From contig JBGAIH010000005.1 in assembly GCA_044225675.1 (NCBI GenBank), positions 1-64,000 on the forward strand: a stretch of DNA of 64,000 nt, given 5' to 3'. Position numbers and translations under genes: made by a program. Within the stretch, counting starts at the first letter, position 1. Each line of letters opens with the position of its first letter. Below are positions 1 to 9,098 of this stretch, in pieces. The notes below the pieces were generated by a model, which saw nothing but the letters and a program-made list of their open reading frames with translations, was not told the DNA's origin and did no database searches. This stretch comes from JACMQX01 sp044225675. Lineage in GTDB: Bacteria; Pseudomonadota; Gammaproteobacteria; Burkholderiales; Burkholderiaceae_C.

Positions 1-2680
1 GTCGAAATCGACACGATGCGCGACGCCACAGTGGGCACCGTCACCCTGCGCAACAGCGGCGACCTCAGCGTCACCGGCCTGAACAGCGTCGGCGGCGATT
101 ACAGCGCCACCAGCGACACCGGCAAGGTGACCGTCGGCGGTACGCTGCGCGCCAACGGCAACGTAACGCTGACAGGCACCAGCATCCAGATCACCGGCAC
201 CATCGAGCAGCCGGGCAATGTGGTTCAGAACGGCATCATCACCAATGCAGCAGGCGCCGTGCTGGCCGGCGTCGTCGTCAGCGGGAATGTGGTGACTGTC
301 AATGCCTCGGGCGCAGGCGCCAGCGCCGACCTGAGCCAGTTGCTCACGCCGGCCGTGCTGGCGGGTCTGCCCGCGGGCGTCGACACGATCACGGTGAACC
401 TGGGCAACACGATCAACACCTACAGCGCGGCGGCGCTGACGAACAGTGCCATCGCGCTGGGCAACGTCGGCAATGCGGTGACGGGTGGCTGGACAGTGCG
501 CACTGGCACGGCCTTGGGCGCTGCGACGCAGACCCAGCGCAACTGGAACCTGACGGACACAGGAGCAGCCGTGGACCTGGGCAGCCGGGCACTGGAGATC
601 AACGCTGCACGTGGCACGGCAAACACAGCGGGTAGCCAGGCGAGCAGTGTGGTGGCAGTCGCCAATGCGGCCAACACGGCGGCAGGCTTCGATGCAAGCA
701 AGGGCTCCAGCGTGAGCTTGAGCCAGACGCGCACCAGCGGCAGCGTGGTGGTCAAGGACGCCAACGACGTGGTGATTGATAGCCCCGCAGCGGCGAACCT
801 CGGCTACATCTACGCCAACGGCAAGCTCGACGTTCACTCGGCCGGTGCCTTGACGGTGAACGGTGCGCAGCGCGCAGGCGGCGCCTATGCCCGGCTGGCT
901 GCCGATGGCAAGCTGGATGTTCAGAACACGGTCACGGCCGCAGGTACGGGCAATGTGGTGCTGCAGGCAGGTCTCACCGGCGCGGGCGATCTGGTGCAAG
1001 GCGCATCGGTCAGCAGCGCCAGTGGTGAGGTCAATCTCAGCGCTGCGGGCAGCATCACACAGGGTGCAGGCATCACGACGGCGGGCAACATCCTGGCCCA
1101 GTCGGGCGGTGCGATCAACAGCACGGGCGGGACCTGGAACAGCACGGGCGGAGCCATCTCGCTGCAGGCGGGCACGGGCCTGGGTACGTCGGGCAACCGG
1201 GTGAACGTACAGGCGGCCAGCGTGGCGAGCCAGTCGGGCGGTGACCAGTTCGTGAGCCTGCAGAGTGCGGCCACGCAGGTGGCAGCCAGCAGCACGGCCG
1301 GTGCGGTCGATCTGAGGGCGGGTGCGGGCAGCATCACGGTGGGCGAGGTGAATGTGGCCAGCGGCCTGACAGCCAGCACGGGTGGTGTGGGCGCCACGGC
1401 GGCTGGGGCGGGCACACTGCAAGGCGTGACGGCCAGCGGCGTTGCCAGCGTCGCAGCGCTGGGTGCCACATCGGACCTGACACTCGACCGCGACGTCAGC
1501 AGCACGGCTTCAAGTACGACGCTGCAATCGGGACGCGACGTTACCTTCAGCCTGAACAATGCCCAGGCCAACGCAGCCGCAAGCGTCACGGTGGCGGCGG
1601 GGCAAGACATCGTCAACGCCACGGGTCAGGGCGGTGCAGCAGGCCGCGACCAGATCAAAGGTGGCTCCGTCGTCCTGAGCGCTATGGGCAAGATCGGCTC
1701 AGGCGCCATCGACGACACCCTGGCCGGCACGAGCAATGCGCAGGACCTGAACATCGACACCACGCAACTGCAGGCCACGTCCAGCGGCGGTGACGCCGTG
1801 CTGTGGACGCGCGGCGCCGTGCAACTGACGGGGGCCAGTTCGGCCAGCGGCCGCTTCGGCCTCAACGCCGGCGGAGTCGTCAGCCAGGCTGCAGGCTCGA
1901 CCCTCTCGGCCGCAGACGTCGAAATCGACACGATGCGCGACACCACAGTGGGCACCGTCACCCTGCGCAACAGCGGCGACCTGAGCGTCGCCGGCCTGAA
2001 CAGCGTCGGCGGCAACTACAGCGCCACCAGCGACACCGGCAAGGTGACCGTCGGCGGCACCTTGCGCGCCAACGGCAACGTGACCCTCACGGGCACCAGC
2101 GTGCAGATCACCGGCACCATCGAGCAGTCGGGCACCATCAGCCAGAACGGCGTCATCACCAACACCGCAGGCGCCGTGCTGGCCACCCTCGTCGTCAGCG
2201 GCGCCAACGCCACCCTCAACGCCTCGGGCGCCAGCGCCGCCATCGACCTGAGCCAACTGCTCACCCCCGCCGTCCTCGCGGGCCTGCCCGCTGGCGTCAC
2301 GACGATCACGGTGAACCTCGGCAACACCCTCACCAGCTACAGCGTGGCGAGCCTGCTCAACCCGGCCATCGCGCTGAACAACACAGGCAATACGGTGACG
2401 GGCGGCTGGACCGTGCGCACCGGCGCCGCGCTGGGCGCGCCCACCCAGACCGAGCGCGCCTGGAACCTCACCGATGCCACCGGAGCCGTCGACCTGGGCA
2501 ACCGCAACGTGGAGATCAACGCCGCGCGTGGCACCGCCTTCACCGCCGGAGCGCAGCCCAGCACCGTGGCCGCCGTCGCCAATGCCGCCAACACGGCCGC
2601 TGGCTTCGACGCGGCCCAGGGCTCCAGCGTCCAGCTCAGCCAGACCCGCACCAGCGGCCAGTGGACGGTGCGCGACGCCG
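1..2680 (+). repeat. Long tandem repeat within the adhesin gene, period 1917 nt
   Basis: Base 1 aligns with base 1918: both start GTCGAAATCGACACGATGCG and continue in register. About the first 220 nt of the two units are nearly identical. Similarity then falls but stays clear at protein level (for example NAARGT, VANAANTAAGFDA, SLSQTRTSG) until about base 2680. The period is exactly 639 codons. More copies may lie upstream. Confidence 0.9.
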
Positions 2681-3624
2681 GTGAGCTTTCGCTGAGCGCG
2701 CCGGCCGGCGACCTGAACGTCGCCTACGCCCACAGCAACGGCACCATGGGTCTGCACAGTGCAGCGGCCAACCTCGTCACCGCTGGCGCAGTGCGCGCCG
2801 GCAGCCACCTGATCGCCACCGCCGCCCGCGACCTGGTGCTGGACCTGGGCACGAGCATCGCCGCGCCCAACGGCCGCATCACCCTCGTGGCCGACCAGGC
2901 GTCCGGTACCCAGCCCGGCTCGGGCCGCCTCATCAACCGGGTGGCGGGCCTGAACATCACGGCCGACAGCCACGACGACGTCGCGCTCTACGCCCCCTGG
3001 GGTGGTGCGGTGCCCGAGGGCTACACCACCACGGTGGACGTGACCGATCCGCGCTTCGTCGCCAACGGCCTGCAGGTCAACGGCGTGGCCGTGCCCACGG
3101 ACTGGGCCGCGCAGTACTGGGGCGCGAGCTACCAGGCCCAGTTCGGCACCGACCTCACCCCGGGCAACGGCCAGTTCGGCTCGGTCCGCGTCTGGTACAA
3201 GGCGCCGCTGGCACAGGTACCCCCCACCGTGCCTCCGGTGGCGGTGCCGGGCGTTCCTGCCGCCATGCCGCTCATGTGGATGAGCCAGCCGCTGCCCGTA
3301 TCAAGGGACGCGGACGCCCGCAGGGACTTTGCCTTGATCGACTGCTCGGCATCCATGCCACTCGCACGCAAGGGCAGCCAGCTCTTCGGGCAGGGCATGT
3401 TCGCCCGTCTGAGCGTCTCGGCCGTAAGCTATCTGCCGGTGGACGAGGATGCATCCGCCGATCTGGCCACGCCGCTGGCCCTGCGCCGCGAGGCGGTCGA
3501 GCGCCGCTGCGCCGATCGCCTGACCCGTGATGTGCAGCCTGAGCCGACGGATGCTCAGACCGGCCCTGGCGTGCCGGTGTCGAGGGCCACCGGGTCGGTC
3601 ACGGTCGGGGCCTTGCCGCGTTAG
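1..3624 (+). CDS. Large repetitive secreted adhesin, filamentous-haemagglutinin-like (5' end outside window)
   Basis: The frame is open from base 1, so this is the C-terminal 1207 residues of a larger protein. The composition is Gly/Ala/Ser/Thr/Val/Asn rich with almost no Cys or Lys. Short alternating stretches such as GNVTLTG and GSITQGAG are typical of right-handed beta-helix exoproteins secreted by two-partner systems. A 639-residue unit is duplicated (see the repeat entry). After about residue 1060 the repeats give way to a proline-rich segment (VPPTVPPVAVPG) and a charged C-terminal tail with no visible autotransporter barrel or anchor. It probably acts at the cell surface in adhesion. 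The N-terminal TPS domain, signal peptide and partner TpsB must lie upstream. The family is inferred from composition and repeats. Confidence 0.75.
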   Translation, partial: VEIDTMRDATVGTVTLRNSGDLSVTGLNSVGGDYSATSDTGKVTVGGTLRANGNVTLTGTSIQITGTIEQPGNVVQNGIITNAAGAVLAGVVVSGNVVTVNASGAGASADLSQLLTPAVLAGLPAGVDTITVNLGNTINTYSAAALTNSAIALGNVGNAVTGGWTVRTGTALGAATQTQRNWNLTDTGAAVDLGSRALEINAARGTANTAGSQASSVVAVANAANTAAGFDASKGSSVSLSQTRTSGSVVVKDANDVVIDSPAAANLGYIYANGKLDVHSAGALTVNGAQRAGGAYARLAADGKLDVQNTVTAAGTGNVVLQAGLTGAGDLVQGASVSSASGEVNLSAAGSITQGAGITTAGNILAQSGGAINSTGGTWNSTGGAISLQAGTGLGTSGNRVNVQAASVASQSGGDQFVSLQSAATQVAASSTAGAVDLRAGAGSITVGEVNVASGLTASTGGVGATAAGAGTLQGVTASGVASVAALGATSDLTLDRDVSSTASSTTLQSGRDVTFSLNNAQANAAASVTVAAGQDIVNATGQGGAAGRDQIKGGSVVLSAMGKIGSGAIDDTLAGTSNAQDLNIDTTQLQATSSGGDAVLWTRGAVQLTGASSASGRFGLNAGGVVSQAAGSTLSAADVEIDTMRDTTVGTVTLRNSGDLSVAGLNSVGGNYSATSDTGKVTVGGTLRANGNVTLTGTSVQITGTIEQSGTISQNGVITNTAGAVLATLVVSGANATLNASGASAAIDLSQLLTPAVLAGLPAGVTTITVNLGNTLTSYSVASLLNPAIALNNTGNTVTGGWTVRTGAALGAPTQTERAWNLTDATGAVDLGNRNVEINAARGTAFTAGAQPSTVAAVANAANTAAGFDAAQGSSVQLSQTRTSGQWTVRDAGELSLSAPAGDLNVAYAHSNGTMGLHSAAANLVTAGAVRAGSHLIATAARDLVLDLGTSIAAPNGRITLVADQASGTQPGSGRLINRVAGLNITADSHDDVALYAPWGGAVPEGYTTTVDVTDPRFVANGLQVNGVAVPTDWAAQYWGASYQAQFGTDLTPGNGQFGSVRVWYKAPLAQVPPTVPPVAVPGVPAAMPLMWMSQPLPVSRDADARRDFALIDCSASMPLARKGSQLFGQGMFARLSVSAVSYLPVDEDASADLATPLALRREAVERRCADRLTRDVQPEPTDAQTGPGVPVSRATGSVTVGALPR

Positions 3625-3913
3625 AGGACTGGAGCAGGGGGCCTGCCTTGTCGAGCCACATCTGCAGGCTGTCCAGCAGGTCCTTCTGCGAGAAAGAGCA
3701 GCTTTCCTCCGAGAACAGGGCGCTCGACTCCAGCCGGTCCAGCAGCTGGTGCAGCACCTCGGTGTAACGAGGCGGCAGCACGCCGAGCAGGTCGACCTGA
3801 TTGCGGGCCAGTGTGCTGAAAGGCATGACGCCCATCGCATCCTGCCGCAGGCCGGCCAAGGCGTCATTCAGTGCGGCGTGCTGCCTTCGGGCGGAGTCGG
3901 TGTCGATGTTCAT
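3599..3913 (-). CDS. Small hypothetical protein, 104 aa
   Basis: I do not recognise this protein. It is acidic, predicted mostly helical (QHAALNDALAGLRQDA, EVLHQLLDRLESSALF), with one Cys and a basic Pro/Arg tail. Its 3' end overlaps the adhesin 3' end by 26 nt in convergent orientation. No strong ribosome site precedes the ATG, which lowers confidence. The amino-acid composition looks like a real soluble protein rather than a shadow of the GC-rich opposite strand, and no other gene occupies 3625-3942. Confidence 0.55.
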   Translation of the reverse strand: MNIDTDSARRQHAALNDALAGLRQDAMGVMPFSTLARNQVDLLGVLPPRYTEVLHQLLDRLESSALFSEESCSFSQKDLLDSLQMWLDKAGPLLQSSNAARPRP

Positions 3914-3942
3914 GGTCTGCGTGTCGAGGAAGTGGGTCCGCG

Positions 3943-4959
3943 TCAGGGCCTGAGTGCAGGCGGGACGGGCATGCCGCGCTGCCGCATCACTTCGCGGACC
4001 CGGTCCGGATAGTCGCTGATGATGCCATCGATGCCCAGACCCATCACGCGCTCGATGTCGGCCGTTTCATTGACCGTCCAGGGCACGACCCTCAGTCCGA
4101 GGGCATGGGCTTGCTGGATCAGCGGCGGGGTCAGGTCCCTGTAGTGGGGCGACCAGACGCTGCCGCCAGCCGCCTTGACCATGGCGGGCACCGATCCGTG
4201 CTGCGCCAGCGTCAGGCCGGCGGTCCAGAGGCCGTCCGCCACCGTGTCCGCCCGGGGATGGCTCTGGATGGTGAGGTAGACGGTGCGGATGCGTGGCTCG
4301 AGTTGCTGCACCAGGCGCAGGGTGCGCCAGTCGAAGCTCTGGATCATCACGCGAGGCACCATGCCATGGTCCCGGATGACGGCCAGCAGGGCCTTGACGA
4401 AGGGCTCGGGCGCCAGCGTGTCGCCCGGACTGCGCGGGTCGATCTTGGTCTCGATATTGAACTGGACTTCATGGGCGCCCAGCTCGGTGACGCGGCGGAA
4501 CAGGGCGTCCAGCGTGGGAATGCGCGTGCCATCGCGCGGCTGCTGACGTGAGAAGTCCCGCGCATACGCCGTATCCGGCCGCAGCCGGCCGACGTCGTAG
4601 GCCTCCAGCTGCGCCAGGGTCAGGCTGCGGATCAAGGGGCCCGGCGACGCCAGCCATTCGCCTCGCGCATCGCGCGTGGTGAGCGGATTGAGCGCGCGGT
4701 CATGCGCGATCACGACCACGCCATCGGCGGTGACACCCGTGTCGAGTTCCAGGGTGGTCACGCCGATCGCCAGCGCCTTCTCGAAGGCGGGGAGCGTGTT
4801 CTCGGGCGCGTGGCCGCGCGCGCCACGGTGGCCCTGAAGGTCGAAGGCGGCTGTGGGAGTGGCTGGCAACAGGGACAGCGCCAGGCAGATCGATGCGCAT
4901 CGCAGGCTCTGCACAAGAAGACCGGGCAGGCCGCGGGCCCGAGAGCTTGGAAAATTCAT
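3943..4959 (-). CDS. Glycerophosphodiester phosphodiesterase, exported
   Basis: Hydrolyses glycerophosphodiesters to glycerol-3-phosphate and an alcohol, probably in the periplasm. The GDPD TIM-barrel signature is clear: HRGARGHAPENT near the mature N-terminus (catalytic His and Arg), ELDTGVTADGVVVIAHD (metal-binding Glu/Asp and second His), and the C-terminal block VPWTVNETADIERVMGLGIDGIISDYPD. The start at 4959 gives a signal peptide with a hydrophobic core (ICLALSLLP) ending ATPTAA; the upstream in-frame Met at 5031 would place 24 extra residues before it. Length (338 aa) is normal for exported GlpQ-type enzymes. It stands alone, with no glp transport genes beside it. Confidence 0.9.
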   Translation of the reverse strand: MNFPSSRARGLPGLLVQSLRCASICLALSLLPATPTAAFDLQGHRGARGHAPENTLPAFEKALAIGVTTLELDTGVTADGVVVIAHDRALNPLTTRDARGEWLASPGPLIRSLTLAQLEAYDVGRLRPDTAYARDFSRQQPRDGTRIPTLDALFRRVTELGAHEVQFNIETKIDPRSPGDTLAPEPFVKALLAVIRDHGMVPRVMIQSFDWRTLRLVQQLEPRIRTVYLTIQSHPRADTVADGLWTAGLTLAQHGSVPAMVKAAGGSVWSPHYRDLTPPLIQQAHALGLRVVPWTVNETADIERVMGLGIDGIISDYPDRVREVMRQRGMPVPPALRP

Positions 4960-5130
4960 GCGGGCATTGTGCAGGGCCTGCGTGACAGCGGGCACCGGAG
5001 TTTCACCGGGCACGTCCGCAGGCCCGCGCACCCGCTGTCGCGTTCACGGCAGGCCAGGATCGACAGCCCGAACGCCCGGTCCGAACGCCCGTCCGGAGTG
5101 TCCTCGCGAGTCCGCCCTCGCCGGAGCGAC

Positions 5131-5952
5131 TCAGTCGTTCAGCGACGACAGGAACTGCCGCAGCTCGGGCGTCTGCGGATGGCCGAACAGCTCCGAGGGC
5201 GGGCCCATTTCATGGACCTTGCCCTGGTGCATGAAGATCACCCGGTCGGCCACCTTGCGCGCGAAGTTCATCTCATGCGTGACCATCAGAAGCGTCATGC
5301 CTTCGTCGGCCAGACTCTCGACCACACGCAGCACCTCGCCCACGAGTTCCGGATCGAGCGCGGAGGTGATCTCGTCGCACAGCAGCACCGCCGGCTCCAT
5401 GGCCAGCGCGCGCGCGATCGCCACACGCTGCTGCTGGCCGCCCGACAGCTGGTCGGGCGTGGCGTCGAACTTCTCGGCCAGGCCGACACGGGCGAGCAGC
5501 TTGTGCGCCTGCTCGGCCGCGCTCGCGGCATCCTTTTTCTTGACGAGCGTGGGCGCCAGCATGATGTTGCGGCCGACGGTCAGATGCGGAAACAGGTTGA
5601 AGCTCTGGAAGATCATGCCGACGCGCTGGCGCAGCTCGCGCATGGCCGTGGCGCTGTCGTGCAGCAGCGGCTTGCCGTCCACGGTGAGGGCGCCGTCCTG
5701 GAACTCCTCCAGCCCGTTGATGCAGCGCAGCAGGGTGCTCTTGCCCGAGCCGCTCTTGCCGATGATGGCGATGACCTCGCCGCTGCGCACCTGAAGGTCG
5801 ATGCCCTTGAGCACCTCGTTGGCCCCGTAGGACTTGCGCAGCGCGGCGATGTCGACGACCACGCGGTCGGGCGCGGGCGCCTTCGGCACGGAGGCCTGGG
5901 GTGAGGTGGCCTCGGGTGCGGTGGCCTCGTGCAGCGCGGTGTCAGCGGACAT
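5131..5952 (-). CDS. Polar amino-acid ABC transporter, ATP-binding subunit (GlnQ/HisP type)
   Basis: Energises uptake of a polar amino acid or related solute. An extra ~25-residue Ala/Pro-rich N-terminal leader precedes a standard ATPase: Walker A GKSGSGKST, Q-loop in IFQSFNLFPHLTV, signature LSGGQQQRVAIARALA, Walker B VLLCDEITSALDP and switch His in MVTHEM. The usual E of the signature family D-E pair is present (DE). It is the last gene of the operon and its start overlaps the end of the upstream permease gene by 11 nt, indicating translational coupling. Confidence 0.95.
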   Translation of the reverse strand: MSADTALHEATAPEATSPQASVPKAPAPDRVVVDIAALRKSYGANEVLKGIDLQVRSGEVIAIIGKSGSGKSTLLRCINGLEEFQDGALTVDGKPLLHDSATAMRELRQRVGMIFQSFNLFPHLTVGRNIMLAPTLVKKKDAASAAEQAHKLLARVGLAEKFDATPDQLSGGQQQRVAIARALAMEPAVLLCDEITSALDPELVGEVLRVVESLADEGMTLLMVTHEMNFARKVADRVIFMHQGKVHEMGPPSELFGHPQTPELRQFLSSLND

Positions 5953-6589
5953 GGGTTTTCCTTTCCAGGGTCTTGGCGTACAGGCTGATCGGGAAGCACA
6001 GCGCGAAGTACAGGAGCGCCACGCAGCTGTAGACCACGAAGGGCTTGAAGGTGGCGTTGGTGATCATGGTGCCGGCCTTGGTCAGCTCGATGAAGCCGAT
6101 CACCGAAGCGAGCGCGGTGCCCTTGATGACCTGGACCAGAAAGCCGACCGTCGGCGGGATCGCGATGCGCGTGGCCTGCGGCAGGATCACCCAGCGCAGC
6201 TGCTCGCTGAACGACAGCGCGAGGCTCTGACCGGCCTCCCACTGGCCCTTGGGGATGGCCGCCACGCAGCCGCGCCAGATCTCGGTGAGAAAGGCGCTGG
6301 TGTAGAGCGTGAGTGCCACCGACGCGGCGGTCCAGGCCGAGGTCTTGATGCCGAACAGCGCGATGCCGAAGTAGGCGAGGAACAGCTGCATCAGCAGCGG
6401 CGTGCCCTGGAACAGCTGCACGTAGCCGCCGACCAGGCGCTCGGCCACGGGCGAGCGCGTCAGGCGAGCCACCAGCAGCGCCGCGCCCACCAGCCCGCCG
6501 CCGATGAAGGCGATCAGCGACAGCACGACGGTCCAGCGCGCCGCCAGCAGCAGGTTGCGGAAGATGTCCCAGAGAGAAAAGTCGACCAT
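5942..6589 (-). CDS. Polar amino-acid ABC transporter permease (HisM/GlnP type)
   Basis: Inner-membrane subunit of the same importer. It has 215 residues with the BPD_transp_1 fold: several hydrophobic helices, N-terminal VVLSLIAFIGGGLVGAALL, and the EAA-type coupling loop EAGQSLALSFSEQLRWVILPQA. GTPLLMQLFLAYFGIALFG is the classic His/Glu/Gln permease N-terminal motif. The second permease gene lies 16 nt upstream, so the membrane part is a heterodimer. Confidence 0.94.
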   Translation of the reverse strand: MVDFSLWDIFRNLLLAARWTVVLSLIAFIGGGLVGAALLVARLTRSPVAERLVGGYVQLFQGTPLLMQLFLAYFGIALFGIKTSAWTAASVALTLYTSAFLTEIWRGCVAAIPKGQWEAGQSLALSFSEQLRWVILPQATRIAIPPTVGFLVQVIKGTALASVIGFIELTKAGTMITNATFKPFVVYSCVALLYFALCFPISLYAKTLERKTHVR

Positions 6590-6605
6590 GGCGTGGGCTC
6601 CCGAT

Positions 6606-7268
6606 TCAGCGGCCGAACAGGTAGCGCGGGCCAGCCCAGTTGAGCAGCCTGCGCACGCCGATGGCCAGCAGCAGGTAGATGGCCGTGGCCACGATATAGG
6701 CTTCGAAGGCGCGGAAGTTGCGGCTCTGGATCAGGTTGGCCGCATAGCTCAGCTCCTGCGTGGAGATCTGTCCGCAGACGGCCGAGCCCAGCATCACGAT
6801 GATGATCTGGCTCACGAGCGAGGGCCAGACCTTCTTGAGCGCAGGCGGCAGCACCACCCGCAAGAAGGTCTGCGCCCGGGTGAGCGCCAGGCTCATCGCG
6901 GCCTCGATCTGGCCGCGCGGCGTGGCTTCGATGCCGGCGCGGATGATCTCGGTGGCATAGGCGCCCAGGTTGATCACCATGGCGATCACAGAGGCCAGCT
7001 CGGGCGTGAGCTTCACGCCTGCCGCCGGCAGGCCGAAGAACACGAAGAACAGCTGCACGATGAAGGGCGTGTTGCGGATCAGTTCCACATAGGTGCCCAC
7101 AGCCCAGCGCAGCCAGGGCGCGCCGTGGGCGCGCGACCAGGCGCAGGCGATGCCCAGGGCCACGCCGATCACCGCCGAGATGACCGTGAGGCCGAGCGTC
7201 CAGGCCACCCCCTTGAGCAGCAGCGGCCACTGCGCGAGGATCGCCAGAAAGTCGAAGGTGATGGCCAT
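6606..7268 (-). CDS. Polar amino-acid ABC transporter permease
   Basis: Second membrane subunit, 220 residues, with the same architecture as the following gene: RNTPFIVQLFFVFFGLPAAG near the centre and the coupling loop EAAMSLALTRAQTFLRVVLPPAL. A gap of 21 nt separates it from the binding-protein gene upstream. The two permeases are clearly diverged paralogues, which is normal in this family and implies an asymmetric heterodimer. Confidence 0.94.
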   Translation of the reverse strand: MAITFDFLAILAQWPLLLKGVAWTLGLTVISAVIGVALGIACAWSRAHGAPWLRWAVGTYVELIRNTPFIVQLFFVFFGLPAAGVKLTPELASVIAMVINLGAYATEIIRAGIEATPRGQIEAAMSLALTRAQTFLRVVLPPALKKVWPSLVSQIIIVMLGSAVCGQISTQELSYAANLIQSRNFRAFEAYIVATAIYLLLAIGVRRLLNWAGPRYLFGR

Positions 7269-7289
7269 GGCAGGGCTTTCGCGGCAGGC

Positions 7290-8084
7290 TTACTGCGGCA
7301 GGTCGCCGGCCGGACGGCCGAGCCACTTCATGGCCATCTTGTCGATGTCGCCGTTCTTCTTGCCCTCGGCAATGATCTCGTTGACCTTCAGGCGCAGCTT
7401 GTCCTCACCCTTGCCCACGCCGATGAAGTTGGGGCTGTCCTTGAGCAGCAGCTTGAATTCGGTGCCCAGCTGCGGGTTCTTGGCCATCATGTTGCCCGCC
7501 ACGGAGGCGCCGGTGGCAATGGCCTGCACCTGACCCGAGACGAAGGCCGATACGGTGGCGTTGTTGTCCTCGAAGCGCTTGATGTCGGCACTGGCGGGCG
7601 CGAGCTTGGTCAGCTCCTGGTCCTCGATGGCGCCGCGCGTCACCGCCACGCTCTTGCCCGCGAGGTCGGCAAAGCTCTTGAGCGGCGTGCCCTTGGCGGC
7701 GAACACCGCCTGGAAGAAGGGCGAGTAGGCGGCGGTGAAGTCGATCACCTTCTCGCGCTCGGGGTTCTTGCCGAGCGTGGAGATGACCAGGTCGGCCTTG
7801 CGCGTCTGCAGGTAGGGAATGCGGTTGGCGCTGGTGACGGGCGCCAGCTCGATCGCCACGCCCAGCTTGGCGGCGATGTAGTTGGCCATGTCGATGTCCA
7901 GACCCTGCGGCTTGAGGTCGGTGCCCACGAAGCCGTAGGGCGGGAAGTCGGTCGGAATGGCGATGGTGATCTTCCTGGCCTTCATGACGTCGTCCAGCGC
8001 CGATTGGGCCTGGGCGCTGCCGAAGGCGAGCAGGGCGGCCGCAGAGGCCAAGGTGAGGGCGAAGTGGCGCTTGGTGAGCTTCAT
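7290..8084 (-). CDS. Periplasmic amino-acid-type solute-binding protein
   Basis: Family 3 extracellular solute receptor, 264 residues. The start at 8084 gives a Sec signal peptide (MKLTKRHFALTLASAAALLAFG, cleavage after AQA). The mature part begins with the typical DVMKARKITIAIPTDFPPYGF strand and contains LDIDMANYIAAKLGV, the family GFD-like block. The open frame continues upstream to 8900, but that stretch is antisense-frame sequence over the GntR gene. The start codon overlaps the stop of the upstream GntR gene by 4 nt (positions 8081-8084), so receptor synthesis is probably coupled to regulator synthesis. Confidence 0.93.
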   Translation of the reverse strand: MKLTKRHFALTLASAAALLAFGSAQAQSALDDVMKARKITIAIPTDFPPYGFVGTDLKPQGLDIDMANYIAAKLGVAIELAPVTSANRIPYLQTRKADLVISTLGKNPEREKVIDFTAAYSPFFQAVFAAKGTPLKSFADLAGKSVAVTRGAIEDQELTKLAPASADIKRFEDNNATVSAFVSGQVQAIATGASVAGNMMAKNPQLGTEFKLLLKDSPNFIGVGKGEDKLRLKVNEIIAEGKKNGDIDKMAMKWLGRPAGDLPQ

Positions 8085-8878
8085 AGCAAGGTTCCCAGGT
8101 AGGTGGAGGAGTCGTCGGAGGAGGGATCGGAAGAAGAAGCGGCGGTCACCGCGAGCTTGCGGCGCTTGCGTGCCGGCCGGGCGGCTGCGCCGTCCGCTGG
8201 CGGTGTCTTGGAGACGGGCGCCAGCGCATCGCGCAGCTGCGACAGCGGATCGCTCACGGCCGGCAGGCGCAGCGCGTCCTGCACGGAGCCGATGTGGCGC
8301 GCCATCAGCTGTTCGGCCAGTGCGAGGTCGTTCTTCTCGAGCGCCGCCACGATCTGCACGTGCTCCTCGCACGACTGCGCCGCGTCGTGGGACGACTGGT
8401 AGAGCATGGCGATGAGGGTGGTGCGCGCGGTGAAGTCGCGCAGCGTGTCGGCCAGCAGGCTGTTGCCCAGGCACTCCGCCAGGCACACATGGAAGTCGCC
8501 GAGCAGGAAGCTGCGGGCGCCCACGTCGTGGCCCTGCACCGCCGCCTTCTCGCGCGCCAGATGCTGGCGCAGTTGCCGGATCGCCGCCTTGTCCACGGTC
8601 TTGGCGCTGCGGATCAGGCCGAGCTCGATGACGTGCCGCGCCTCGAAGGCCTCGCGCGCTTCGCTCTGGGACGGCTCGATCACGTACCAGCCGCGCCGCG
8701 CGCTCACGGTCACGATGCCGCGCGCGGCCAGCCGGGTCAGCGCCTCGCGCACGATGGTGCGGCTGCAGTCGAACAGCATCGCCAGCTGCTGCTCGCCCAG
8801 GCGCGAACCCGGCGCGAGCTTCTGCGCCATCACGGCTTCGATGATGCGGTCGGAGATTTCGGAGGCGGAGATGGCCAT
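8081..8878 (-). CDS. GntR-family regulator, FCD (FadR) subfamily
   Basis: Likely ligand-responsive repressor or activator of the downstream ABC importer, with which it shares an operon and a 4-nt overlap. The N-terminal winged helix (about residues 5-70: LAPGSRLGEQQLAMLFDCSR, then TIVREALTRLAARGIV) is followed by an all-helical FCD ligand domain with the expected His/Asp metal positions (GDFHVCLAECLGN, ARHIGSVQDAL). The last ~50 residues are a low-complexity Arg/Lys then Ser/Asp tail unusual for the family. The ATG at 8878 is preceded on its strand by GGAGG. Confidence 0.9.
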   Translation of the reverse strand: MAISASEISDRIIEAVMAQKLAPGSRLGEQQLAMLFDCSRTIVREALTRLAARGIVTVSARRGWYVIEPSQSEAREAFEARHVIELGLIRSAKTVDKAAIRQLRQHLAREKAAVQGHDVGARSFLLGDFHVCLAECLGNSLLADTLRDFTARTTLIAMLYQSSHDAAQSCEEHVQIVAALEKNDLALAEQLMARHIGSVQDALRLPAVSDPLSQLRDALAPVSKTPPADGAAARPARKRRKLAVTAASSSDPSSDDSSTYLGTLL

Positions 8879-9098
8879 GGCAAAACCTCCACAGCATCAA
8901 ACGTGCCAGCGTTCATCTGGCTGATATACAAGATTGATGCACCGAATCAGGCCAGGGACGCGTCGCCGATCCTTGTTTGGGGCGTCATGCCGCACCACGC
9001 TGGTGTTCGCGGCACGTGCGGTCCGACCCGCAGGCCGCAAGCCCAGCGCCGGGCGCGCGCGTGCCTGCGGCTTCAGTTCGCGGCTTCAGTCCACCGCT

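Noticed and set aside
8894..8940. Inverted repeat GCATCAA-N33-TTGATGC upstream of the GntR gene as an operator
   Set aside because: Seven-base arms with a 33-nt spacer are expected by chance at about this rate in a 220-nt gap.
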